DNA from: Epiperipatus broadwayi
Taxonomy: Eukaryota > Onychophora > Udeonychophora > Euonychophora > Peripatidae
Length of the DNA: 64,000 bases
Direction: 5' to 3'
Assembly (NCBI GenBank): GCA_028023455.1
Contig: JAQFVV010000002.1
Coordinates: 33,977,706-34,041,705 of the forward strand
Shown: positions 34,517-45,288 of the stretch, in pieces
Layout: every line of letters starts with the position of its first letter
How positions within the stretch are numbered: the stretch's first letter is position 1
Program-made: the position numbers and the translations under genes
The notes under the pieces: model-generated
Seen by the model: the letters and a program-made list of their open reading frames with translations, nothing else
Database searches by the model: none
Told to the model about the DNA's origin: nothing

Positions 34517-34963
34517 TTGTATTTATTGTTTGGATTATTTCCATCATCTAATATGAGTATTGCATGTCTTTAGAAAAATTTAACTTTATTTAAATATTCC
34601 AAATACATTCAACTGTTAGTAATAGCACATTAAGCAGGTTAGTATATGCACAATGTTTTGAGATGTATTATTCTCCTGCTGGCCTGACCAGTGTCAGCAC
34701 CAGATTCTTGAGTATTGAATTGCTCAGTTAGAGCATTACCTTAAAATTCAATATTCAAGCAACTAAGAGTCCAGATTCAATTCCCATGTTAGTACTGTCA
34801 CTGGTCAGGCCAGCAATATATGAAGAAAATGGTAGAATAATACCTCTTGAAATGTTGCATATATACTAACCTGTTCGATGTGCTATTACTAACAGTTGAA
34901 TGTATTTGGAATATTTAAATAAAGTTAAATTTTTGATGGAAATAGTCCAAACAATAAATACAA
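34517..34963. mobile_element. Foldback MITE with a tRNA-like core
   Basis: Arms of about 130 bp are inverted copies (TTGTATTTATTGTTTGGA ... CAAATACATTCAACTGTTAG at the left; complements at the right). Inside, a second inverted pair TGCTGGCCTGACCAGTGTC / CACTGGTCAGGCCAGCA encloses a tRNA-like stretch with A-box-like GCTCAGTTAGAGCATTACC and B-box-like AGATTCAATTCCC. A short relative with the same arms but no core lies at 60660-60860. It looks like a SINE-type sequence captured in a MITE. Confidence 0.75.
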
Positions 34964-35582
34964 CTAAAATACCATCTGCACAAACCTTCATGCAAACACA
35001 ATGTGTTGTTTGACTCCCATTTCACATGCCATAACTTATGCTGTTAGGAGTACAGACTTAACATAATGATTGGAAAATACTCTGATCAGAGGATAGATAT
35101 TTCTTTAACCAGTGAAAGGTAAATGTTATTTTGTCTTCAACTGTAAATTTTTGATCTAGGTGACTGTTTTCAAAGCTAGTATAAATTACAACACATCTCT
35201 CATAAAAACCTTTTCTTCAGTACAAACTCAAACAAAAGCGTTATTATAGGTTTAATGGAAAAACTGATTTTGCTTTTATGGATTGTCAATTAGTAGTAAT
35301 TGATAATTTCTTGGTAACATCAAAGGTTAAAGATTATTTCTATTTACATGGATATTATTATTTCCGTTCCTTATAATAATAACAATCAACAGAAATATTT
35401 AATTCACCAAATGATAGAAATTATATATAATATAAATGACATAATGCAGACTGAAAAGATTAATAATGATTGTTTTTCTTTTCATGTAGTACCATTCATC
35501 ATAAAAATTTTAAGACATCAGAATGTCTGGATTACAAGTTACAATATTGAATGTGATGTTGTGTTTCTTACCCTAACCCATA
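34964..35582. other. AT-rich non-coding DNA, nothing identified
   Basis: No supported gene. The 83-codon frame at 35348-35599 is unlike any family and overlaps the mariner fragment in another frame. Confidence 0.4.
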
Positions 35583-35786
35583 ATGGAACATTGTGCTAAT
35601 ATTAAATTTTGTTTTAAATTGAGCAAAATAGTGTCTGAAACACATGAAATAATTCAAACCATGGATGGCAGTGAAGCCATGAGTCACAAGAATGTTTTTC
35701 CAAGATTTTGTGATGGTGGGGAGAGCATCAAAGATGGTCCACAAAGTTATGAAACACGGTATAACACTTTATGTTATAAACCTTGA
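35583..35786 (+). pseudogene. mariner transposase N-terminal (HTH) fragment
   Basis: The 67-codon frame matches the N-terminal helix-turn-helix region of mariner/SETMAR-type transposases: ANIKFCFKLSK (family form NIKFC.KLGK), ETHEI, EAMSHKNVFPRF (family EA.S...VFEWF..F) and a GPQS remnant of the D(E)PRSGRP hinge. Nothing further of the transposase is readable downstream. This is a different lineage or copy from the two C-terminal fragments at 14747 and 32372. Confidence 0.75.
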
Positions 35787-35869
35787 TCCAGACATGCTAA
35801 CACCCGAAAATATTTCTGGGGAATATCTAAACTATTTCATTACATACCATGTGCATTGATTCATAGATG

Positions 35870-35988
35870 GCACTTCAAGCAGCTTGGGAAATGAACACAT
35901 CATTTCTTATCTGAACACTGAAGTTAAGCACTGTTAAACTCAGTTAAGACTTGTTTGGATGTTTGGCTAAAAATTCTAAGGCTTACAG
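35870..35988 (+). repeat. 5S rRNA-derived sequence (pseudogene or 5S-type SINE head)
   Basis: About 110 bp follow the order of a eukaryotic 5S rRNA: AACACATCATTTCTTATCTG (5S AACACCGGTTCTCGTCCGAT), ACACTGAAGTTAAGCA (5S ATCACCGAAGTTAAGCA), CTCAGTTAAGACTTG.TTGGATG (5S CCGGTTAGTACTTGGATG) and GGCTAAAAATTCTAAGGC (5S GCCTGGGAATACCGGG). The internal-promoter box region is recognisable but degenerate. It is too diverged for a functional 5S gene. Confidence 0.75.
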
Positions 35989-36984
35989 ATTAGTAATTTT
36001 GCATGTGTGGTTTAGCATTGTGGTGGAATGCTGGGTGAAATAGCTTAAGGATTGAATTCAACTTGTCACTTTTGGTGTTTAATAATTACATGATAAAAAA
36101 TAAAAATGAATAAAATCCATTATGCTGTTCTTTTATATAAATTATAATAAATAATTAAAATCATATACACAGCTATATATTATAACATTTTGGATTAGAT
36201 TTAAAATAGGTAATGTTATATTAAAAACATTATTGCCATGATTTTGTGTACTATTAACTGTTTAAGAGCATTAAATGATGTTATTCTAATTTTGGAGTTA
36301 TCATAAATACACCAGAATACAATGTAATATTCATCAATCCATTTTATTATTAGTATTATTATTATTGTAAGTAATACGATTAATAGTTTTTTATATTAAA
36401 TTTTATATCTGCCTAAAACATATTACATAAATTTGTACATATATTTTGATATGGTTTTGCATTAGCATTTTATTTTATCATATATTTTAACAATAGATTT
36501 AAATTAACAAATAATGAGTTATAATCTTATACATGTATGGTTATATACATGCTAGCATGTTTGGATTGTTGTGTAAATTTAAAATTTTTAAAGTAATATT
36601 GTTATTAAAGATATATAAAATGTAATAATCTTTTTGTTAAACAAACAAATGTATCTTTTATAAAAAGAACTTGTAAAATTATTGTCATTATATTTTGTTT
36701 TAAAATATTTTCTGCCTAAAAGTTAAAAGAAAACATTTTGTTCAGGAATGCTATTATGTCTATAAAGCTCTAATTAAAGTGGAATAATCAGTCAGTGAAT
36801 TAAAAGGGATAAATTCAAGTTGGTCATTAGATACCATATCTAGATCAATGACTTAAATGTTATGTCAATAAGCAAAATATATCAAAACCTCACGAATTAA
36901 GTTTGGACTCCCTATATATATATATATCTTTCAATTTAATTGGTTTACTGCATCTTGTGCTAAATAAATTTTAAAATGCAATAT

Positions 36985-37320
36985 ATATTTTTTAAATGTT
37001 TATTTGAACATAGACTGTCAAATTCTCTTTAGTTATCACTCTATCTCACTTATCCTGTATTCATGACCATATACATGTGAAAAAGATAAATGATCTCAAA
37101 TACACATATTTTGTGCTAAACCAGCACTCATTAGTTAGTCCAGATCATCATGTCCCATATATATTGAAGATGATTTATTCTTTTCACTTGTGTGTGGTCA
37201 TGTATGTGAGCTATATAAAATAAAGTGGATAGCTGAAGGGAGCTAGAAAGTCTGTGTTCAAATCTTCTATATTACATTCAAACTCCAAGTATAAAAATTA
37301 TGCTAGTATTTCAGAAATGT
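36985..37320. repeat. Diverged relative of the 6295-6838 MITE
   Basis: Shares GTGCTAAACCAGCA, TTAGTCCAGATCATCATGTC and GTGAAAAAGATAAATGAT with the inner unit of the 6.3-kb MITE. The two halves (about 37060-37100 and 37155-37215) are partly inverted. The right end (ATAAAGTGGATAGCTGAAG) is repeated at 51488-51515. Confidence 0.6.
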
Positions 37321-38290
37321 TTAATGTAAATCATACAATGGAAAGCTAAGTAGGAAATTAATGTTTGCTCCAAAAGAAAATTTGTCTTTTGTGAGGTTAA
37401 CCTATTTTAACAACCGAAAAAAATGATTTATTTTAAGAGCATTCTAGAAAAGTCATAGAATGCCTATAAAATTTTGCTATGTGAAGTAACATATTGTCTG
37501 TCAATAAATTTCATCACCTGCAATGAGTAGTGATTTTGGATTTATTAAAATATTGATTTGATCCATTTTTTAAGAAGGATAAAACAACACTTATTATTTT
37601 GTGTTGTTTAAAATATGAAACCTCATTATAATTTGCCAAGGATTGTTTATTTAAATAAACAGTCTATGTTTTAAAAAGGAGATAAAATCTTGAGATTATG
37701 ATACTTTTAAAAACATATATATTATTAATGGATTATCTTTGGTGAAGAAAGGAATTAGTACAAATAAACTTTATGTGTATGGACTTTATTTATTATTTAT
37801 TATTCAAGTAACAGATCAAACATCTTATTTATTTCATAATTATTTGTATTATTATTGTTTTTAAGGTTATTTAATGTATATCTGTGTGTAGGTGGATGTA
37901 TATAAATAAATAATCAGAAAGAAAATTTTTACTAACTCCAAAATTAATTTAAACAATTATAATAATTTTTTTATTTAATAACTTGTTTTTCTTTGTTTAT
38001 AGATGATCATAAGTATAAAACTGAAATATATATAAGGTAAAGAAATGATTATTATTTGGAATAAGTAATAAGTTGTTTTTAAAATATCACTTATAATAAA
38101 TTGGTTATCTTATTTGTGGTATAAATAATCAGTAGGCAAACTAAAACAGATTAATATTTTTTGTATATTCAACATATATATCCAAGGTGCAATATTGAAA
38201 AAAAGATTAAATGAGCATGAGTAGTTTTACAAGCATGTGAAAATTAAAATAATAATGATTTAATGAAAGAACATGTAAATATAAATTTAT
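37321..38290. other. AT-rich non-coding DNA, nothing identified
   Basis: No gene or repeat recognised. Confidence 0.4.
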
Positions 38291-38299
38291 GGCTGATAT

Positions 38300-38450
38300 T
38301 TAAAGTGTTAAGATTCTTCAAGAAGAGAGAAACCATACTAAAAGAAAAATTAAGATGGCAGTTTTAATAAATAGAAATAAAAAGAATATAATTAATAGAC
38401 AAGCTGCTAATGTTAATTTGGGATTCATGGGATTTGAGTTGATGCTGTTT
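38300..38450 (+). pseudogene. Short retroelement C-terminal remnant (GIY-YIG tail type)
   Basis: Reads VKILQEERNHTKRKIKMAV then NKKNIINRQAANVN, the kind of R..KRK(I/V)KEA..I......INR tail that follows GIY-YIG domains in Penelope/DIRS-like elements. A related piece lies at 43250-43350 (ILETERNNNKRKIKEAM ... INRQAANVK). The assignment is tentative. Confidence 0.45.
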
Positions 38451-38599
38451 GCTTCTATTTTGTTTTGTTTTTTAAATTAACGGTAGTTGAGAAGGGTTAA
38501 GGAATTAACCGAAAGTACTTCTACAGAGTGAAAGACTGTATATAATAATTGATTACTGTTATATTTATATATATATATAGTCAATTTTTAAGGATGAAG

Positions 38600-39418
38600 A
38601 GGTTTTGTAATGATGAGAAATTTCTTCAACAAAATAATAGTATTTTATATTAATAGATTGCTCAATATGAGGTATCCTAAGACATTGTTGGATAATGCAG
38701 TAAGGAGATCTTCTTTAATTGATAGAAAGAAACTTCTTTTATCTGAAAAGAGTAAAAAACAATTAGATGTTCCACCATTGGTTCTTACTTTTAATAGAGA
38801 TTTACCTAATATTAACCGGATATTGGTGAAACATTTTAACATATTACAGTCCACAGATTATTTAAAATCTATTTTTCTGATCCACCTAAGGTTGTATATC
38901 GAAAACATAGATCACTTAGAGATATACTTGTCAAAACAAATTTTATTAGTAGTTCTGTACAGGTAAAAGGGTGTTCTCCATGTGAGGATAAAAGATGTTT
39001 TACATGTAAACATATTGTTGTGACAAAAGTGGTCTTTAGTACTAAGAATTGTAATTTTAAATGGTATATTCCTAATTATGTTACATGTAAAAGTATTAAT
39101 TTGATATATTTGATAGAGTGTAGATGTTTAAACCAGTATATAGGTGAGTCAGCAAATAGTTTACATGTCAGAATGACTAATCATAGATTTGACATTTTGC
39201 ATAAGAATAAAGATAGACCGGTTTCAAAACATTTTAACTTACTGAATCATTCAATTGATGATTTAAAAGTAGTGATTCTTCAGGAAGGTTTTTCTTCTAC
39301 AAGGGAGAGGAAACAAAAGGAGAGTTTTTTTATTTTTAAATTCAAGACCTTAGAACCACATGGATTGAATTTAAACACTGGAACTATTACATCTCTGGGT
39401 TACCTGGTCTCCTAAATG
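38600..39418 (+). pseudogene. Penelope-like element, linker plus GIY-YIG endonuclease, frameshifted
   Basis: Frame 1 (38610-38880) matches the region between RT and endonuclease of Penelope-like elements: RYPKTLLDNAVRRSSL, then PPLVLTFNRDLPNINRILVK and FNILQSTDYLKSIF. After one frameshift near 38880 it continues PPKVVYRKHRSLRDILVKTN, a CSPC...CFTC zinc-binding-like pair (about 38955-39010), and a GIY-YIG domain: NLIYLIECRCLNQYIGES with the catalytic-region RMTNHR and final NLNTG. It ends with a stop at 39416. The RT domain is missing, so the copy is 5'-truncated and broken. This is the only protein-level Penelope evidence in the window and the natural candidate helper type for the ribozyme repeats. 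Confidence 0.9.
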
Positions 39419-40690
39419 ATTTCTATATGTGAGTTTTTATGTGAAAATTTTCTTATATGAGGTTTTTTATATAAAGATTGGTTATATGGATGTTTAATAT
39501 CTGTGTTTAATTGGTATATAGATAAATAATTAGTTATTATAAATTATTGTACTTTGCACTAACTATAATTTTTGATTAAAATGTATAAGTATTTTAGTTT
39601 TTAATGAATATTAATGTGAGCACAACTATTTTTTGTATGTGAGCATAGTCTAATTTTTGTATGTATGCACATATGTATATTTTAATTTTTAATTTTGGAT
39701 TTTTTATTTTTATATTTATTTTAATTTAAATAGAATTTAAGCTTGATTAGGAGGGAATGTAGTTTTTTTCTTTTTTTGTTTGAATTTTGTCATTGATTGG
39801 GTAGATATTCTGTGTTAGATTTTGTGACCAATCAGGGGGGTTTTGTTAAATTTTTAATCTTTTACCAAATCTGTAATTTTTGATTATCGCCATTTTACTG
39901 TGTATTTTTTTCTTTCTGATGAAAACCAGTCCTCTGGTTGAAATATAATATTAGTTATTGGATTTATAAGTCTTTTTTTGTTTATATATATATTGTTTAT
40001 TAAAGATAATTAAATAAATATTTTATTTGTGATAAATATATGCAATGTCTTAGCATCATCTTACAGTTAAAATGAGAACATTTTATAGTAAACTATTTCA
40101 AGCTATTAAACATACTAATTAATATCTTATTTATTTTGTAAATAAAAATTATTGTTGAATTTATTAATTTTGAGTGAGTACTTTTATTTAATGTAATAAA
40201 TACATGATATAACAACAATAATCCAGTCTCTATGCAATTACAAATATTTGAAATTTAATTAACTAAATAATAAAGATTTTATTACTTTATTAGAATTCAG
40301 TAATTAGCAAAAGTGTACCTAATGTTTTCATAGACACTAATTGATATTATTTAAACATCAAGAATTAGTGAATAAATTATTGATACAAATTTTATATATG
40401 ATCAACAAATTTAAATAATTTTATTCATTCTTTAATACTATTATAAATTTGAGTATGTTATAATAAAAGGATTATTTCATGAATTAATCCCTATCTAAAC
40501 TATTAACTAATATATCTGTTATAAACTTTCAAATGAATTATTTTATTTTGTGTATTACAATTATGCCATCCAATCAAATTAATATTTATTTAACAAATAA
40601 ATATTATTAGTAGATTTTAAACATTATTCTGTATAGATTTTGGATTATTTTATTATTAGGGCTTAACTAAAATTATTGCTTAAATTTATT
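39419..40690. other. Penelope 3' flank and AT-rich DNA
   Basis: Probably begins with the element's 3' untranslated region. At 39919-39963 a CTGATGA / 6-bp hairpin AACCAG-TCCT-CTGGTT / GAAA phrase occurs, followed by ATATAATATT that could form a 3-bp stem III. No partner for stem I was found, so I call it only a possible hammerhead relic. The rest shows nothing recognisable. Confidence 0.45.
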
Positions 40691-40882
40691 CAGTTACAGA
40701 TTTGGCTTGCCCAAAAACCTATGTCAGATAAAAGTCAACTTGTCTGATTTATTCTGTTACAGATTTGGCTTATTTAATTTGTGTAACTCTATTAATTTCA
40801 GATGACCCATTTATATTGTTACAGATTTGGTGTGCCCCAAAGACTTTAGGCATCTAACTGTTACAGATTTTGGCTTGCCCAT
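40691..40882 (+). repeat. Short minisatellite of TGTTACAGATTTGG units
   Basis: The phrase GTTACAGATTTGGCTTGCCC or close variants occurs four times, starting near 40693, 40756, 40818 and 40860 (spacings about 63, 62 and 42 bp). Confidence 0.7.
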
Positions 40883-43245
40883 GGGCCATGTAGAAAAAAG
40901 TTCGATGGAGCAATTAGTAGGGAAAATGTCCAAAATACATTATTACAATATATATAACTTAATAATTACACTAAAAAGTCTTTTTCATCACCATGACAAA
41001 AAAGGTTTTTTATGTGTACTTATTAATATATATATATACACTTTATAAATAAATATTTGAAAATACAGTAATATATATGTATGTATTGTACCGAGACAAA
41101 GTCGGTACAGGTATATACGCACACACACGAGCAATGTAAACACTCTATATTTTTTTCTCTTCTTTCACTTTCAACTTATGATAATAAAAATAAATGTAGT
41201 TTTCTTTCAATGCGTTATAAAATACACTGTAAAATAAAATGTTAATATTTCTGATTAAATAGTTAAGGCTTTCATACAATCTACTATAATAATAATCTCT
41301 AAAAAGAAAGAAAAAGTAAAATATAAAATACTACTAATATGCCATTTTAAATCTCAATAAGTGATTTCTCCTTGTATATGCCCGGGGGTAATTAAAAGGG
41401 GTTTTTTTTAGATTATAACTTAGTGAAAGTTAAAAGCTTATAGAAGTGATTTTGAGACAGATTAAATGCTCGACTTTTAAACTAATGTAAGTTAAATTTT
41501 CTCTTAAAACACGCACATATGTATGCATAAAAGGTGTGAATAAGTATGAATTTTTCTAACTGAGATTGTAATATGAGATTGCACAAACCTAAGATTGCCT
41601 CAAGCATATGGATTGAGTGGACATTACGTAGGACACGGACCCCAATGACAACTCAAAGAATATTGAACTCTGGTGAGATTCATCCTCAGATAATAACCAA
41701 CCCATATAAATATGAATCTAAATCTAAAGAAAGGGTCTTTTGTCTTTTACACTTTTTTTTTTTTTTTTATGCTTATAGTTTTTTTTTTAGATTCCTCGGA
41801 AGCTACAACTAGAACTTTTCTTTTTTTTTCTTCGTTTATCCAACATGATCACTGTGAAATTAACATTTAGAGCGTCGATCATCATGATGGGCTAGAAAAC
41901 CCTTCAGTGATTGACTGCTCCCCCAGAACATCTCCACAGCTATGAATGATCAACAACAATAGTCCGAACATAGTGCTCCAATCAGTCTAAGGACATTTTT
42001 AATATACAAGAATCCAAACAACTCCTACTATGAAATGAATAACCAATGTATTATGGAAACATCCATCAGGTTCGAACCTTCAACAAATTAGAAACAAAGA
42101 CTAACAAAATCCTGGTAAACATTTTTTTTATAATCTTTCATTATTCTTCGTAAACTTAAAAGGCAATCTTATAATTAATTAAATTGACCTTCGTAAAACA
42201 CATATAAAATGATCCATAATCTCTCATATATTAGATCTTATTATTTTAATCTCAACTTTCGTAAAAAAAATATCCATGCTACATAGCCACATATTTAAAC
42301 CTTCGACTTTCCAGTTATAACTTTGCCTAATTATTATTTTTTGAGATAAATTATAACACACACCTACCTTCAAAAATGTAAAGGAGGAAATATGTTTTAT
42401 ACTATTTTATTATCATAATATTTTTTTAAATCTATCGTCAAAAAAGCTATTAATCAATATTTCATTTTTATAATCAATAAATTTTTTATCTAAACTAGTG
42501 AGATTCCTCAAATCATTTCTATAATTAAAAAATATATTTTTAAATATTATAGTGTTAGCATTTATTATGCAATTAATTATTTTACTTTAAATTTGTATTT
42601 CTTATATTTTTTTTTTTTTATCTCTTTTAAATTTCATTCATAAACATCGTGCGTAAGTCACGATGTTTACTTATTATATAGTTAACATAGGTTTAAGAGT
42701 TGGGAGGGCCTATTATTAATAAAGATAAGTAAAATGTCAATAGAGCTAATATAAATAATTCTATTGGATTGTATGATAAAAGGGGTGATATTATAAGCGT
42801 CTGTTGTTTATTCTAATGATGCTCAACCGAACATTCGTATTAGTTATAAATAACCAATGATTCCTCCAATGCTTACTGATCTGTTAGTCAACCGATCTTC
42901 TTATCCATTGGTTAATATTGTGTCATTTGCCAGAATAATAGTCTTGAAGGCAATCACATCGTGACCCTGAATGATCCCTATTGTCCATGCTGGGAGTTCG
43001 AGCTTATGGGCAGGGATTAGACTTCAAAATCATTTTGATATGACGTAAGGTGATGCGAGAAATTAAATTATGAATCAAATCATCATATCTGGCGCCCTCT
43101 TGTGTTGATAATGAACAACTATTGATATAAGAAAAATAAATAAATCTTTACGCTGTATCATGTTTGTTTTGGAGCTCACAATCCCTTTTAGGAAAGGTTT
43201 AATAGGGAACCGATATAGTATATATGTTTTTGATTTTGATTATAA
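40883..43245. other. AT-rich non-coding DNA with minor structures
   Basis: No gene. There is a hairpin with AAACATCGTG / CACGATGTTT arms at 42643-42669. At 42970-43032 the minus strand has AATCCCT...GCCCATAAGCTCGAACTC...AGGGAT, resembling a decayed beta hammerhead. The 79-codon frame at 41573-41812 ends in a phenylalanine run from a T-tract and is not credible. Confidence 0.45.
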
Positions 43246-43460
43246 CAATGTAAAAATATTGGAAACTGAAAGAAATAATAATAAAAGAAAAATTAAAGAG
43301 GCGATGTTAATATATAAATACAAATAAAATTTAATTAATCGGCAAGCAGCAAACGTTAAGATTACAGAATTATGGGAAAGTTGACATTGAATTATGGGAA
43401 AGTTGACATTTTAAATGTGATAGTTGACAAAGCTACAAGATAGTGAAAGCGCTTCTAAGT
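43246..43460 (+). pseudogene. Retroelement C-terminal remnant, second copy
   Basis: Related to 38300-38450 (KRKIKEAM, NLINRQAANVK). It carries an exact 22-bp tandem duplication (GAATTATGGGAAAGTTGACA...) at about 43369-43412. Identification is weak. Confidence 0.4.
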
Positions 43461-44224
43461 TATAGTTATACATATAAATTTTTATAGAATTTTAATTACT
43501 GTATTTTCAAATATTTATTTATAAAGTTACGTATATTATTTTTGAAGAAATACAGACATCGATTTGTAATATTATATATATATATAGCTATTGTATATGG
43601 TTTTTATTATTTATTACAATATTATTATATTACAAAAGAATGGGTTCTAATTTAATTCTCAACATATGGAGATTTTTTATTATTAATAATAAATATATTT
43701 TATATATAAATATTAATAATTAATGGGGGGTTTTTTTTTGCTTTTCTTTAAGCATGTTAGAATCGAATTTTTTTTTTTTTAAAAAAGTGTGAATTATATT
43801 TTTTAATATCAGGTTTATATTATTCTCTTTTATTGATTTTTAATTTATTGTTCTTTGTAATTTTTCATGAGTGATTCTTCCTTATATATCTATTTCATTT
43901 TATTGTAATTTTCATCTCTTTCTACATTGTAAATTTTTCAACTGCAGATTATTCTAATATTCTCTATTAATTTTTCTTATCAATACATTGTGTTCAACTC
44001 TAAATGCTGGATTTTTTCCAAGTTTTAATTATTCTCTTGGTTTTCTTTCTAATTGCTAATCTAATTTTTGTAGAATATCAATTTAAAAAATTAGAGGATT
44101 TAATTGGGATACCTTATGAAAATTATGCTACAGAATTCAAAAAAGTATTTGTTTAAGTAGACATTAAAATATGAATAGTGCGAAAATATTGTTTGTATTG
44201 GATGCTAAAGCATATTTCTATATA

Positions 44225-45288
44225 CACCTGAGTCTCATTTTATGCGGATTATTTTAATGCGATTTTGAAGTTATGCGATTCATGTTTCTTCTTAATATTT
44301 TTCATATTTCACTATATTTATTAGATATCAAGAAATTTAAATTATTAATAACTTATTTTGATTTGAAATACTTTTTTTTTTCAAAAATATAACGTTATAT
44401 TAACAGCTAAAATGAACATGGCCTGAAGCTATATTTAGAATAAATAACCTACTTATACTAATGAGTAAATAATAATAATAGATTTATACTTACATATAAA
44501 AATATCACAATAAATATTCAAAAATTTTAAACTTTTAAAATGTATTTTGTTAGGTATAACAGAAATAAATAATGTAGATTTTTAAAATAAATAACGAAGA
44601 TTTTATTGATTTTATAAACTGAAAATAATATTTTTAATGATAAAATATAATCTTTTTGTATTGATTGCGATCCTTATTTTTTTAATATAGAAACAAAATG
44701 TGAACATTTAAAATTTATTTCAGTAGTAAAAATCAGTTGTCAACAGAAAACCATTAACACAGCACAAGACTGAAATTGGCACTAATTGTGTAAATGGGAT
44801 GGAGCAAAATATGGTAAAAATTAGAGTGGGGAATGGAAAATAAAGTGGCTAACAAGTTTCTCTGGGCATAATTGCTGAGAGATTCTTGACTTCGTTCAAG
44901 AAGAAGCTACATCACATCACATCGACGAGTCTGATTTCTTACCAGTTTACAAACGAACCGCACATTCGAAAATAGCGATAATGATTAAAATATGTATGAA
45001 AAAATGTCAAGTTAAATACTGTAGTTAATAAAAATAAGTAAAAAAAGTTTGTCTTGTACCAATTTTTTTCAAATATTTGATATTTTTTATTAGTCATACT
45101 TTATTTCCTTTTTTTTTTAATGTGAATTTTAAAGTAATTTTTCCTTGTTGCTTTGCTTTTATGTGAATTCTGAAAATTACAGACTCTATCCCTCATTTTT
45201 CAAGGTAAGTTAAGTCTATTTTTGTGTGATTTTTTTAAATGCAGGTTTTCTGTGAAACTTATCTGCCGCATAAAACGAGACCCAGGTG
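44225..45288 (-). mobile_element. pogo/Tigger-like MITE, copy 2, with nested LINE tail
   Basis: 1064 bp with ends CACCTGAGTCTCATTTTATG and CATAAAACGAGACCCAGGTG, flanked by TA on both sides. It aligns in reverse with 8172-9286 (shared TTACCAGTTT(G/A)CAAACGAAC, TTTGCTTTTATGTGA and TTCTGTGAAACTTATCTG-type blocks). A LINE 3' tail is inserted at about 44792-44926. Confidence 0.8.
44792..44926 (+). mobile_element. LINE 3' tail with (CATCA)n end, nested in the MITE
   Basis: Matches the 3' end of the LINE fragment at 50690-51235: TGGGATGGAGCA, TTAGAGTGGG, AAAATAAAGTGGCTAA and CTGGGCATAATTGCTGAGA, then CACATCACATC. It interrupts the MITE relative to copy 1, so it inserted later. Confidence 0.8.

Noticed and set aside
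38610-39415. Intact Penelope-like gene
   Set aside because: A frameshift near 38880 separates linker and endonuclease, and the reverse transcriptase is absent; called as a pseudogene.
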